Assembly: GCA_963617965.1 (NCBI GenBank)
Contig: CAVEQO010000015.1
Location: 1 to 49,390 of the forward strand
Source of the DNA: UBA6382 sp963617965
Lineage (GTDB): Bacteria > Bacteroidota > Bacteroidia > Bacteroidales > Bacteroidaceae
Reading direction: 5' to 3'
DNA: 49,390 nt
The notes below the pieces were generated by a model, which did not search any database, was not told the origin of the DNA, and was given only the letters and a program-made list of their open reading frames with translations. The number at the start of each line of letters is the position of its first letter. Within the stretch, counting starts at the first letter, position 1. This document shows, in pieces, positions 25,117 through 33,569 of this stretch. Made by a program: the position numbers and the translations under genes.

Positions 25117-25575
25117 TCAAATGGGGTTGTAGCTTGAACTGTCGTCAGCTTTGGTCGACAACGTTTCCATATTCCTGACAGAGCCGGTCCCGTTCAGTAC
25201 GACAATTCTGAGTTCCTCTACCGTTGTGCGCACGAATTTATAGGTCTGCTTGCCCGCTCCCTTGGCTTTCTCTGACAAAACGGAATCAAACGATCCGTGG
25301 CCGCAGCTTATCTGGATGTCAAACTCGCAATCGGTTCCCTCTCCCCAGTCTACCGTGATATTGCGGGCCTCGCGCCCCATGAATATCGTTATCCTGTCAC
25401 CCTGCTTGAGTTCTTTCACCTGTTTGCCGGCCGTGCTGGCTACAACTGTGCCGCAAGGTGTTTCGGCTTTCGCCTGCCAATTCGGAACACACACAAACAG
25501 AAAAACCAAGGCGCACACACAGACGTTCCTTTTCGCCCGTTCCACCCGAACAGGCCTGAAACATACAATTTTCAT
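25117..25575 (-). CDS. Small exported protein of unknown function before guaA
   Basis: The 152-residue product has a basic start and a hydrophobic stretch (VCVCALVFLFVCVPNW) ending near AKAE, consistent with a Sec signal peptide. The mature part is short and beta-rich. GDRITIFMGREARNITVDWGEG resembles the PKD-like or BspA-like 'VDWGDG' strand-turn found at the start of Bacteroidetes surface proteins. The remainder does not show the leucine-rich repeats that normally follow, and the tail (TKADDSSSYNPI) looks like an ordinary C-terminus. It may be a short relative or a remnant of such a protein. The pairing with guaA 17 nt downstream has no obvious meaning. A -7 box stands upstream at 25627-25620. 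Confidence 0.6.
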   Translation of the reverse strand: MKIVCFRPVRVERAKRNVCVCALVFLFVCVPNWQAKAETPCGTVVASTAGKQVKELKQGDRITIFMGREARNITVDWGEGTDCEFDIQISCGHGSFDSVLSEKAKGAGKQTYKFVRTTVEELRIVVLNGTGSVRNMETLSTKADDSSSYNPI

Positions 25576-25619
25576 CTTTTCATCATGTTAAGGGGAGACA
25601 CTGTAGGTCATTGTGTATG

Positions 25620-25627
25620 CAAATTTA
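25620..25627 (-). promoter_or_regulatory. -7 box for the small exported protein - guaA unit
   Basis: The minus strand reads TAAATTTG (TAnnTTTG), 44 nt before the start codon. A TTTG exists 26 nt further upstream, longer than the usual 19-21 nt spacing. Confidence 0.5.
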
Positions 25628-25823
25628 GGGATAATTATTGGTTTGCACACCTGCAAAACAGGAAAATCTCAATGCGCTCAGCCAAAAAGGTCTCATGCAA
25701 AACTGCACAAAACACGAAAAAGCGATCCGAACAAACACTCTACTGCAATTAGGTTTCCCCGAATTGCGTACAGTCTACAAAAAGGAGACAAGCGGTGTCT
25801 TTCCTGTCCGGACTTGCCTACAG

Positions 25824-27176
25824 TCAGAGTGTTGTCCCCTCTTTCAGATAGCGGTCAATCTTCTCCGCAGCCATCTGGCCCGAACGTATGGCTCTTACCA
25901 CAAGGCTCGGCCCGTTTGCCGCATCGCCTGCCACAAAGACATTTTCAGGAAATTCGGGTTGCTGCGGTTTCAGGAATCCCATGGCGAGCAACACCAGATC
26001 CGCTTTGATGACGTGTTTGTTTCCCGTCTTCTTCATCTGCGGGCGACTGCTTTCGCCGGTTTTCTCCCATTCTATTTCCTCAACCTCCGCACACGACACC
26101 TTTCCGTCCTGTCCCGTAAACCTGTTCGTATTCAGCAACCATCTCCGCTCGCAGCCTTCTTCGTGGGCAAAAGTGGTTTTCAGCACTACAGGCCACGACG
26201 GCCATGGTGTCTGCGGATTTTGTCCGACAGGAGGCTTGGGCATTATTTCAATCTGGGTGACAGACCGGCATCCCTGCCTGTGTGCCGTGGCAATGCAGTC
26301 CGCCCCTGTGTCTCCACCGCCTATTACCAGCACGTCCTTGCCTTTTGCCGTGATTCTCTCCTCTGACGGTATTTCCGCACCTGCCAGAAGTCTGTTCTGT
26401 TGTGCCAGATAATCCAGCGCCACATGAATACCGTCAAGCCCACGTCCCTCAACATCCAGATCACGCGCCTGCGGTGTACCTGTACATATGGCGTAGGCAT
26501 GAAAGCCGGCAGGGAGTTTCGCCGGATTAACTTCCGTATCCGTACAGAATTTTATGCCCTCTTCCTCCATCAGCCTGATTCTGCGGTCTATTATCGTCTT
26601 GTTCAGCTTGAAATTCGGTATGCCGAAGCGCAGCAGTCCTCCTGCCAGTTCGTCTTTCTCATATACGGTAACATTATAACCCATTCTGTTCAGACGGTTT
26701 GCTGTGGCCAGTCCCGCAGGACCGCTTCCCACAACAGCCACGTTGTAGTCGTTGCGCCTTATCTTCAGGGGGACGACATATCCCTCCATAAAGGCGTGCT
26801 CCATAATGGCAACCTCATTCTCGCGGTTTGTTGTCGGCTGCTGTATGACGCGGTTCAGCACGCAGCTCTTTTCACAGAGGGCCGGACAGACTCTGCCCGT
26901 AAATTCAGGAAATTCGTTGGTCGTGACAAGTATTTCGTATGCCTCTCTCCATTCGCCCCTGTACAGCAAGTCGTTCCACTCCGGTATCTTGCTGCCTTGC
27001 GGACATGCCCAATGGCAGAAAGGGACTCCGCAGTCCATACATCTTGAAGCCTGTTCTTGCCGGTCATGGGAGTTCAGCGTCTGCTCTACTTCCCCGAAGT
27101 CGTGGATTCTGTCATGTATAGGTCTGTAGCCTGCCTCTTTTCTGGCTACTGTCATGAATGCTTTTGGATTTCCCAT
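25824..27176 (-). CDS. gltD: Glutamate synthase (NADPH) small subunit
   Basis: GltD passes electrons from NAD(P)H to GltB through FAD and iron-sulfur clusters. The 450-residue protein has the N-terminal Cys-rich cluster region (CMDCGVPFCHWACPQGSKIP near residue 41 and CPALCEKSCVLN near residue 98). It also carries the FAD-binding VVGSGPAGLATANRLNRMG near residue 150 and the NADPH-binding VIGGGDTGADCIATAHRQG near residue 280. The gene follows gltB at 19 nt. Length and order match the bacterial NADPH-GOGAT pair. A weak hairpin with a T run past the stop (about 25782-25802, minus strand) may end the transcript. Confidence 0.96.
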   Translation of the reverse strand: MGNPKAFMTVARKEAGYRPIHDRIHDFGEVEQTLNSHDRQEQASRCMDCGVPFCHWACPQGSKIPEWNDLLYRGEWREAYEILVTTNEFPEFTGRVCPALCEKSCVLNRVIQQPTTNRENEVAIMEHAFMEGYVVPLKIRRNDYNVAVVGSGPAGLATANRLNRMGYNVTVYEKDELAGGLLRFGIPNFKLNKTIIDRRIRLMEEEGIKFCTDTEVNPAKLPAGFHAYAICTGTPQARDLDVEGRGLDGIHVALDYLAQQNRLLAGAEIPSEERITAKGKDVLVIGGGDTGADCIATAHRQGCRSVTQIEIMPKPPVGQNPQTPWPSWPVVLKTTFAHEEGCERRWLLNTNRFTGQDGKVSCAEVEEIEWEKTGESSRPQMKKTGNKHVIKADLVLLAMGFLKPQQPEFPENVFVAGDAANGPSLVVRAIRSGQMAAEKIDRYLKEGTTL

Positions 27177-27195
27177 AGTTCGTGTTGCCGTGTTT

Positions 27196-30100
27196 TTAGT
27201 TGTTCATCCAGATATTGTTGATTCGCTCGCGCAGGACTCTGTCCTTCTCGTCTTGCATCACTTTCTTGTATTCTATCGGTGTCACTTGTATGAACTGGTC
27301 TGCATAGTGTTGCCAGTCATCAAGCATCCTGCGCGCAAGCTGCGAGTCAGTATAGGTCCAGTGGCGGTGGATCAGATCCCGGAGTTCGTTTCTGCTTGCG
27401 CTTTCGTCAAGCAGGGTAAGCTCCACCATCTCCATGTTGCAGTAATAGTCAAAGTCCCGGTTCTTGTTCCACACATATGCAATGCCGCCGCTCATGCCGG
27501 CGGCAAAGTTGCTGCCGGTTTCTCCCAGCACAACGACACGCCCCCCGGTCATGTACTCGCAGCAATGGTCACCCGCGCCTTCCACTACGGCAACGGCACC
27601 CGAGTTGCGTACGGCGAACCTTTCTCCGACGCGCCCGTTGATGTAGATCTCCCCGCTTGTCGCACCGTAGATTCCCGTGTTGCCGACAATCACGTTGTCC
27701 TCCGCTCTGAATGAGCATCTCCGGCTTGGTTTTATCGCGATCCGTCCGCCGGACAGTCCTTTTCCCACATAGTCGTTGGCTTCTCCTTCCAGGCAGAAAT
27801 TGATTCCCTGAATGAGGAATGCGCCGAAACTTTGCCCTGCCGCTCCCTTGAACTTGATGTTGACAGTGGAGTCTGTCAGGTAGCCTGTACCGTATTCCTT
27901 CTCTATGAAGCCAGACAGTTTCGTGCCAACGGCCCTGTCCGTATTCTTTATGGCATACTCCGTGTTGCTCTCGCTCTTGCGCTCGATGGAATCCGACAGC
28001 TCTTTGATGATATCGTCGTCAAGAACCTTTGGGATTCGGTTGTAAGGACGATGGTCGTAATGGCGCAGGACTGTACTGGTGTCCATCGCAAGAAGCCGGC
28101 TGAAATCAAGCATCCGGGCTTTTTTGCCGAGATTGTCTTTCGTGACAATCAGATCCGTTCTTCCGATGATGTCTTCAAACCTTTCAAACCCCATTTCAGA
28201 CAGATACTCCCTTACCTGCCGGGCCAGGAAACGGAAATAGTTGATGATGTATTCGGGTTTTCCGGAAAAGTGCTTGCGCAATTCGGGATCCTGCGTAGCC
28301 ACGCCCATAGGACACGTGTTTGTGTTGCATTTGCGCATCATCACGCAACCCGTCACTATCAGCGGCAACGTCCCGAAGGCAAATTCGTCCGCTCCCAGCA
28401 ACGCCATGAGTATCACGTCGCGCCCTGTCTTGAGCTGACCGTCTGTCTGTAGCCTTACCTGCTGGCGCAGACCATTGGCAATGAGTGTCTGCTGTGTTTC
28501 CGACAGACCGATTTCCGGCGGAATGCCGGCATAGCGCATTGAGCTCGCGGGACTTGCGCCGGTGCCGCCTTCCGCTCCGCTGATGACAATGAGGTCTGCA
28601 TTGGCTTTCGCCACACCGGCAGCAACGGTGCCCACTCCACTCTCCGCCACCAGTTTCACACTGACAGCCGCCGTGGGATTGACGCATTTCAAGTCAAAAA
28701 TGAGCTGCGACAAGTCCTCTATGGAGTAAATGTCATGATGAGGCGGAGGGGATATCAGCGATATGCCGGGAATGGAGTGGCGTGTCTTGGCTATGACCTC
28801 GTTGACCTTGAAACCCGGCAGCTGGCCACCCTCTCCGGGCTTTGCCCCCTGGGCGACTTTTATTTGTATCTCCTCCGCATTGACGAGGTAGTCGGTAGTG
28901 ACGCCAAACCGCCCGCTGGCTATCTGCTTCGTCTTGCTCGACAGCGAAACGCCGTCAACCGTTGAAGTGAACCGTTCCCTGTCTTCGCCGCCCTCACCGG
29001 TGTTTGAACGGCTTCCGAGCTTGTTCATTGCCAGAGCTATGGTTTCGTGGGCTTCCTTGCTGAGTGCCCCAAACGACATGGCACCGGTGACAAAACGTTT
29101 CACTATGCTATCCTCGCTCTCCACTCTGTCCATGTCAACGGGAGCCTGCCCTCTCTTGAAATCAAAGAGGTCTCTTATGAAAATGGGCTTCGCGGCGTTG
29201 TCCACAAGGTTCGTGAACTCGTTGAACATCCTGTAGTCTCCCAACCTTGTTGACAGCTGCAGCTTGCTTATGACATCCGGTGTCCACGCGTGCGGGATAC
29301 CGTCTTTTCTGTACGAGAACAGCCCGTTGTTTTTAAGTGGCGGAATCCTGTCGACAGGACTTGTCGTGTCAAATGCCGCATTGTGCATGGCAATGGAGTC
29401 TTGGGCAATTTGCCCGAGACCTATTCCACCTATTGTTGAAGAATCCGTGCCGAAATACTTGCGTAACAGCTCTTTGCCCAACCCTATGCTTTCAAAAAGC
29501 TTGGCACCCCTGTAGGAGCGGATAGTGCTGATGCCCATCTTGCTCATGATTTTGAGGAATCCCTTGCAGGCCGCCTTTATGTAGTTCTTTTCGGCCATCT
29601 CATAGTTTTCCTGAATCTTGTGTTTCTTCACGAGGTCATCGATCACGGCAAACACCATATACGGATTGATGGCACTTGCACCGTAGCCCAACAGCAATGC
29701 TGCATGCATGGTTTCCTTGATTTCACCGCTCTCCACTATCAGGGCGGTCTGCACCCTTCGCCCGAGGGCAATCAGGTAATGGTGTACCGCACTTACCGCA
29801 AGCAGCGACGGAATGGCGGCATGGGTCTCGTCAATGAACCTGTCGCTCAGGATTATGTAGTTTATGCCCTCTTCCACGCTCTCGGCAGCTTTCTCGCACA
29901 GGTTCTGCAGGGCGTCCTGCAGCCCTTGCTTGCCTTTGGAGATCTCAAACACCATCGGGAGCTTCTGCGTGCGGAAGCCCTTGTACTGTATGTTGCACAG
30001 GAGATCAAGCTGGGTGTTGTTGATGATGGGGTGAGGCAGGCGCACCATCTTGCAGTTGGCACTGTCGGGTGCGAGGATACTGCTCCCGATTCCACCCACA

Positions 30101-31689
30101 TATTCCGTCAGCGACATCACGAGATCCTCCCGGATAGGGTCTATCGCCGGATTGGTGACCTGGGCGAACTGCTGTCTGAAATAGTTGAAAAACGTTTGCG
30201 GGCGGTCGCTGACAACAGCCAGAGGCGTGTCGTTGCCCATCGCTGCAACCGGTTCCGTACCGTTGACGCACATGGGAACTATAATCCGGTCTATGTCTTC
30301 CATGCCAAACCCGAAAGCCTTCATCTTCTGCTGCAGGTTGTCCACCGAGTCGCTTACCCTGCGGCCGCTGTGCAGTTTCTCCAATTGGATGCAGTTTGTG
30401 CTCAGCCACTGACCGTATGGATGCTCGCGGGCAAGCTGTCTTTTTATCTCGCCGTCATAGTATATTTTGCCCTCTTCCGTGTCTATTATCAGCAGTTTCC
30501 CCGGCTGGAGGCGTCCTTTCTCCACAATTTTTGTTGGATCAAAATCCATCACTCCTACCTCGCTCGCCACAACAACCGTGCCGTCCGACGTTATGGTATA
30601 TCTGGCGGGGCGCAGCCCGTTGCGGTCAAGCATTCCGCCCGCATACCGTCCGTCGCTGAATATAAGTGCGGCGGGGCCGTCCCACGGCTCCATCAGGATA
30701 GAGTGGTACTCGTAGAAATTCTTCAGTTCTTCGCTGATGGGGTTCTTGTCATTGAAGCTTTCGGGAATCAGTATCGACATCGCCTTTGGCAGGCTCAGAC
30801 CGCTCATCACCAGAAATTCCAGCACATTGTCGAGCGATGCCGAATCGCTCATGTCTGGCTGTATTATGGGAGTCAACTTGCGGACATCGCCCAGCTCCGG
30901 AGTCGAAAGGAGTGCTTCGCGGGCTTTCATCCAACCACGGTTGCCCCTGATGGTGTTTATCTCGCCATTGTGCGCCAGCATTCTGAACGGCTGTGCCAAT
31001 GACCAGCGGGGGAACGTGTTGGTCGAAAACCTCGAGTGCACAAGAGCCAGACCGCTGGTAAAGTTCGCGTCTTGCAAATCAAGGAAATACTCCTTTAGCT
31101 GACGGCTTGTCAGCATTCCTTTATATATAATGTGGGTGCTGCTCAAGCTTACGACATAGAAGTCTGCATCGTGTATCCTCAACTCTATGGACTTGCGCAG
31201 CAGATAGAGTTTCCGCTCAAGTTCCATGCCCTCGGCATCAGACAACGGCACGACGAAAATCTGCAATATCAGCGGTTCGCTTTCCATGGCCGTCTGGCCT
31301 ATGCAGTCCGTGTTGACCGGAACGGTTCTTACGTGAAGCAGTTTGAAACCATTGCGGTTTATTTCCTCCGTGAGAAGCTCTATCACCGTATTCCTCCGAC
31401 CCTCTTCCTTAGGCAGGAAAACCAGTCCCGTGCCATATTTGCCTTTCTCCGGCACGGCAACGCCTTGCAGAAGGGTAAATTCATGGGGAATCTGGACCAT
31501 AATGCCGGCCCCGTCCCCACTCTTCCCGTCTGCGCCCTCCGCTCCGCGGTGCTGCATGTTTTCAAGCACGGTCAGGGCAGACTCCACAAGCTGGTGGCTC
31601 TTCTTGCCCGATATGTTCACAACCATTCCTATGCCACACGCATCGTGTTCATACCGGGAATCATACAAACTGTGTTCTTTTGAGGTCAT
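27196..31689 (-). CDS. gltB: Glutamate synthase large subunit
   Basis: GltB makes two glutamates from glutamine and 2-oxoglutarate, the main ammonia-assimilation exit from glutamine synthetase. The 1497-residue chain starts with a 17-residue propeptide before the nucleophile Cys (HDACGIGMV) of the Ntn amidotransferase domain. The central domain follows, then the FMN-binding synthase barrel (residues ~850-1200, including VISGAEGGTGASPASS). A 3Fe-4S motif (MRKCNTNTCPMG) and the C-terminal GXGXG beta-helix domain complete it. Length is normal for bacterial GOGAT. A -7 box at 31794-31787 gives a leader of about 90 nt. It shares a transcript with gltD. Confidence 0.97.
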   Translation of the reverse strand: MTSKEHSLYDSRYEHDACGIGMVVNISGKKSHQLVESALTVLENMQHRGAEGADGKSGDGAGIMVQIPHEFTLLQGVAVPEKGKYGTGLVFLPKEEGRRNTVIELLTEEINRNGFKLLHVRTVPVNTDCIGQTAMESEPLILQIFVVPLSDAEGMELERKLYLLRKSIELRIHDADFYVVSLSSTHIIYKGMLTSRQLKEYFLDLQDANFTSGLALVHSRFSTNTFPRWSLAQPFRMLAHNGEINTIRGNRGWMKAREALLSTPELGDVRKLTPIIQPDMSDSASLDNVLEFLVMSGLSLPKAMSILIPESFNDKNPISEELKNFYEYHSILMEPWDGPAALIFSDGRYAGGMLDRNGLRPARYTITSDGTVVVASEVGVMDFDPTKIVEKGRLQPGKLLIIDTEEGKIYYDGEIKRQLAREHPYGQWLSTNCIQLEKLHSGRRVSDSVDNLQQKMKAFGFGMEDIDRIIVPMCVNGTEPVAAMGNDTPLAVVSDRPQTFFNYFRQQFAQVTNPAIDPIREDLVMSLTEYVGGIGSSILAPDSANCKMVRLPHPIINNTQLDLLCNIQYKGFRTQKLPMVFEISKGKQGLQDALQNLCEKAAESVEEGINYIILSDRFIDETHAAIPSLLAVSAVHHYLIALGRRVQTALIVESGEIKETMHAALLLGYGASAINPYMVFAVIDDLVKKHKIQENYEMAEKNYIKAACKGFLKIMSKMGISTIRSYRGAKLFESIGLGKELLRKYFGTDSSTIGGIGLGQIAQDSIAMHNAAFDTTSPVDRIPPLKNNGLFSYRKDGIPHAWTPDVISKLQLSTRLGDYRMFNEFTNLVDNAAKPIFIRDLFDFKRGQAPVDMDRVESEDSIVKRFVTGAMSFGALSKEAHETIALAMNKLGSRSNTGEGGEDRERFTSTVDGVSLSSKTKQIASGRFGVTTDYLVNAEEIQIKVAQGAKPGEGGQLPGFKVNEVIAKTRHSIPGISLISPPPHHDIYSIEDLSQLIFDLKCVNPTAAVSVKLVAESGVGTVAAGVAKANADLIVISGAEGGTGASPASSMRYAGIPPEIGLSETQQTLIANGLRQQVRLQTDGQLKTGRDVILMALLGADEFAFGTLPLIVTGCVMMRKCNTNTCPMGVATQDPELRKHFSGKPEYIINYFRFLARQVREYLSEMGFERFEDIIGRTDLIVTKDNLGKKARMLDFSRLLAMDTSTVLRHYDHRPYNRIPKVLDDDIIKELSDSIERKSESNTEYAIKNTDRAVGTKLSGFIEKEYGTGYLTDSTVNIKFKGAAGQSFGAFLIQGINFCLEGEANDYVGKGLSGGRIAIKPSRRCSFRAEDNVIVGNTGIYGATSGEIYINGRVGERFAVRNSGAVAVVEGAGDHCCEYMTGGRVVVLGETGSNFAAGMSGGIAYVWNKNRDFDYYCNMEMVELTLLDESASRNELRDLIHRHWTYTDSQLARRMLDDWQHYADQFIQVTPIEYKKVMQDEKDRVLRERINNIWMNN

Positions 31690-31786
31690 ATCTGTCGGTT
31701 TTGCGCTTAGCCGTATTTCTTGCGGTGCAAACGTTGAAATTCGGTTGGTGTTGCCGTTTCACGGAAAGCGGTTTTGTTTCTTTGTG

Positions 31787-31794
31787 CAAAATTA
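31787..31794 (-). promoter_or_regulatory. -7 box of gltBD
   Basis: The minus strand reads TAATTTTG (TAnnTTTG) 97 nt before the gltB start. The region upstream is A/T-rich without a clear -33 TTTG or operator. Confidence 0.5.
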
Positions 31795-31929
31795 CAAAAA
31801 ACACGACACATTTAAACCTTACGACCCGCAATGTTTAAAAATATCTACAAAACACTGTCTAAAACAGAAAAAATGTAACGTTTTCTCGCCTTTCGCAATC
31901 TGCTAATTGCAAAAAAGTATCCGGAAGAC

Positions 31930-33135
31930 TTACCTTCTTATCCTGAAAAGGCTGTCCTCACGGCCTGCAATATGGTGCTTGCCGGAGAAGCGGTTTCCCC
32001 TGCCTGCCGTCTCTTTTCCATACCCGTCAGCCACCTTGGGCATACCGCCGTGCAAAGCCGCACGGTACCCGTTCCAACGGCACATCACGTCATCGACATA
32101 GCCGAAAGTTTCCCGCCCCACCATATAACCGCATCTTACGGCGTCATCCTTATAGAACTGCGGTTCGCTCAAATGCAGCACGAAATAGCCCGTGTCGTCC
32201 CACAAGTGGTGGTTGCGCCCGTATTTGCGCGCAAGTGCCATGGCATCGCGAATATGGCCGTACCCCCCGTTGTATGCTGCCAACACAAATTTCTTGCGCT
32301 CCACGGGGTCTGTTACCTCGCTGAACTTCCGTTCCAGCTGCTTCAGGTATCTTGCGGCCGCCATCACATTCTTTTCGGGGTCGAAAAGCTCATCCGCACC
32401 GAGCCCCATCGCCGACGCCGTTGACGGCATCAGCTGCATCAGCCCCTTGGCTCCTGCCCATGAAACAGCCTCGGCATCAAAGCCCGACTCCTGATAGCAC
32501 TGCGACGCTATCAGTTTCCAGTCCCAGCCGCATTCCCTGCCCGCCCTGGCAAAAAGAGCGTCATAGTTTGAAACCACGCCCTTTGACCGTGAAGAGAAGA
32601 CCGGATGCACCCTGCGCCTTATATACCTGTTGTCGTTGACGGCAAGAGCTGCCGACTGCACCTTGCGGACTACCTCGGCGGAGTACCATTCGTCCAAAGC
32701 CTTCCGCAAGTCCTCACTTGTAGACCTCACTGCCCACGAACCGGCAGAGTCTCCGACAGCGCAGCCGCTCAGACCGTTTTTGCCAATGGTGGCCGGAGGA
32801 ATCTTGCAGGCAACGACATCTGCCTTTGAAGCTTTCAGTATGGCTATCATTCCGCCTGTGTCGCGGGCTGTCTCCATCCTCAGTCTCAGTCCGAGGCTGT
32901 TGGCAAACGACTCTGCCAGCATATACTGCAGACCCGCACTGCGCCCACGCAGCTCATAATAGGTATCCGGACCGTTCAGTGTAACGCAGATAAGCTCACC
33001 GCCCTCTTCTATCTCTGTCAGGTCAATTTCACCGCCCTCCTCACTGCCCGATTCCGGGCCGGACGTTTTCTTGCACCCGGCACAGAGGAGCAGGAAAAAG
33101 CATACCAACGGCATTATTTTCACAACATACCTCAT
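31930..33135 (-). CDS. MltF-like lytic transglycosylase lipoprotein
   Basis: The 401-residue protein starts MRYVVKIMPLVCFFLLLCAGC, a lipoprotein signal with Cys as the lipid site (LCAGC), so it should be anchored in a membrane facing the periplasm. An in-frame start nine codons upstream is possible. Residues ~35-190 look like a shortened periplasmic solute-binding (MltF N-terminal) domain. From ~205 there is an SLT (GH23) domain with the catalytic Glu in CYQESGFDAEAVSWAGAKGL and LMQLMPSTASAMG, and AAYNGGYGHIRDA later. It cleaves peptidoglycan glycan strands to anhydromuropeptides. It is divergent from the his operon. Its own -7 box lies at 33224-33217. Confidence 0.88.
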   Translation of the reverse strand: MRYVVKIMPLVCFFLLLCAGCKKTSGPESGSEEGGEIDLTEIEEGGELICVTLNGPDTYYELRGRSAGLQYMLAESFANSLGLRLRMETARDTGGMIAILKASKADVVACKIPPATIGKNGLSGCAVGDSAGSWAVRSTSEDLRKALDEWYSAEVVRKVQSAALAVNDNRYIRRRVHPVFSSRSKGVVSNYDALFARAGRECGWDWKLIASQCYQESGFDAEAVSWAGAKGLMQLMPSTASAMGLGADELFDPEKNVMAAARYLKQLERKFSEVTDPVERKKFVLAAYNGGYGHIRDAMALARKYGRNHHLWDDTGYFVLHLSEPQFYKDDAVRCGYMVGRETFGYVDDVMCRWNGYRAALHGGMPKVADGYGKETAGRGNRFSGKHHIAGREDSLFRIRR

Positions 33136-33216
33136 ATCTGCATTTCTGCGGATGCCGTCCATGGGAGCCGGACAATTCCCGGTTACATGCATAAAGGCCA
33201 CAACAGTTCCGCATTG

Positions 33217-33224
33217 CAAAATTA
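33217..33224 (-). promoter_or_regulatory. -7 box for the transglycosylase gene
   Basis: The minus strand reads TAATTTTG (TAnnTTTG), about 80 nt before the lipoprotein start codon. Confidence 0.5.
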
Positions 33225-33388
33225 CTTGTTTCTCCCGTCATACGGGTTGTGGGCAGCACAGTACTTTTCGCCGCCTGTTGGTCATGTCTGCCGGAAAAAC
33301 AGGTTTTCATCCCGTCCGGAACGGGAAAACCGGGAGTGGCGAAACAAAATAAACCCTGCCGCACACGGTGCTTTAACGAAAGTTTTTA

Positions 33389-33396
33389 TAACTTTG
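33389..33396 (+). promoter_or_regulatory. -7 box of the his operon
   Basis: TAACTTTG fits TAnnTTTG. Transcription would begin around 33402-33404, only one to three bases before the ATG of the histidine-rich leader peptide, so that peptide would be almost leaderless. The -33 element is weak. Confidence 0.6.
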
Positions 33397-33404
33397 CAAC
33401 CGCT

Positions 33405-33446
33405 ATGAGACACACAGGACTATACCACCATCATTCAACCAGATGA
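33405..33446 (+). CDS. hisL: Histidine-rich leader peptide of the his operon
   Basis: ATG to TGA encodes MRHTGLYHHHSTR, 13 residues of which four are His, including three in a row. It stands 123 nt before hisG, directly after the -7 box and before a terminator hairpin. That is the layout of a ribosome-mediated attenuator, in which slow decoding of His codons senses lack of charged tRNA-His. Codons and layout are seen; the regulatory role is inferred. The product itself probably has no function beyond being translated. It is too short for ordinary gene callers. Confidence 0.75.
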   Translation: MRHTGLYHHHSTR

Positions 33447-33454
33447 AAACACCA

Positions 33455-33532
33455 TCCGGTAGATGAAACTATGAATATCAGCATTGGTACAATGCATACG
33501 AAGAGGTTTGCCGGAAGAGCGGCGAACCTCTT
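33455..33532 (+). promoter_or_regulatory. Attenuator of the his operon: antiterminator and terminator
   Basis: Terminator: AAGAGGTTTGCCG (33501-33513) pairs with CGGCGAACCTCTT (33520-33532) around a 6-nt loop, 13 bp with one G-U, followed by a U-rich tail (TGTCTT). Antiterminator: UCCGGUAGAU (33455-33464) can pair over 10 bp, three of them G-U, with GUUUGCCGGA (33506-33515), which destroys the terminator's left arm. A third pairing, CAUC and ACC in the His-codon region (33429-33440) with GGU and GAUG (33458-33465), would hide the antiterminator strand. A ribosome stalled on the His codons blocks this third pairing and should therefore favour read-through into hisG. A small extra hairpin GCATT-GGTAC-AATGC lies at 33481-33495. 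Confidence 0.65.
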
Positions 33533-33569
33533 TGTCTTACTAAACGGACAATCACTAAAAAACATCATT

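Noticed and set aside
29620..31002. Plus-strand frame of 460 codons opposite gltB
   Set aside because: Shadow of the conserved GltB frame.
33471..33569. 33-codon N-terminal extension of hisG
   Set aside because: It is made of the attenuator hairpin and lacks similarity to HisG; the family starts at MLRIAVQSKG.
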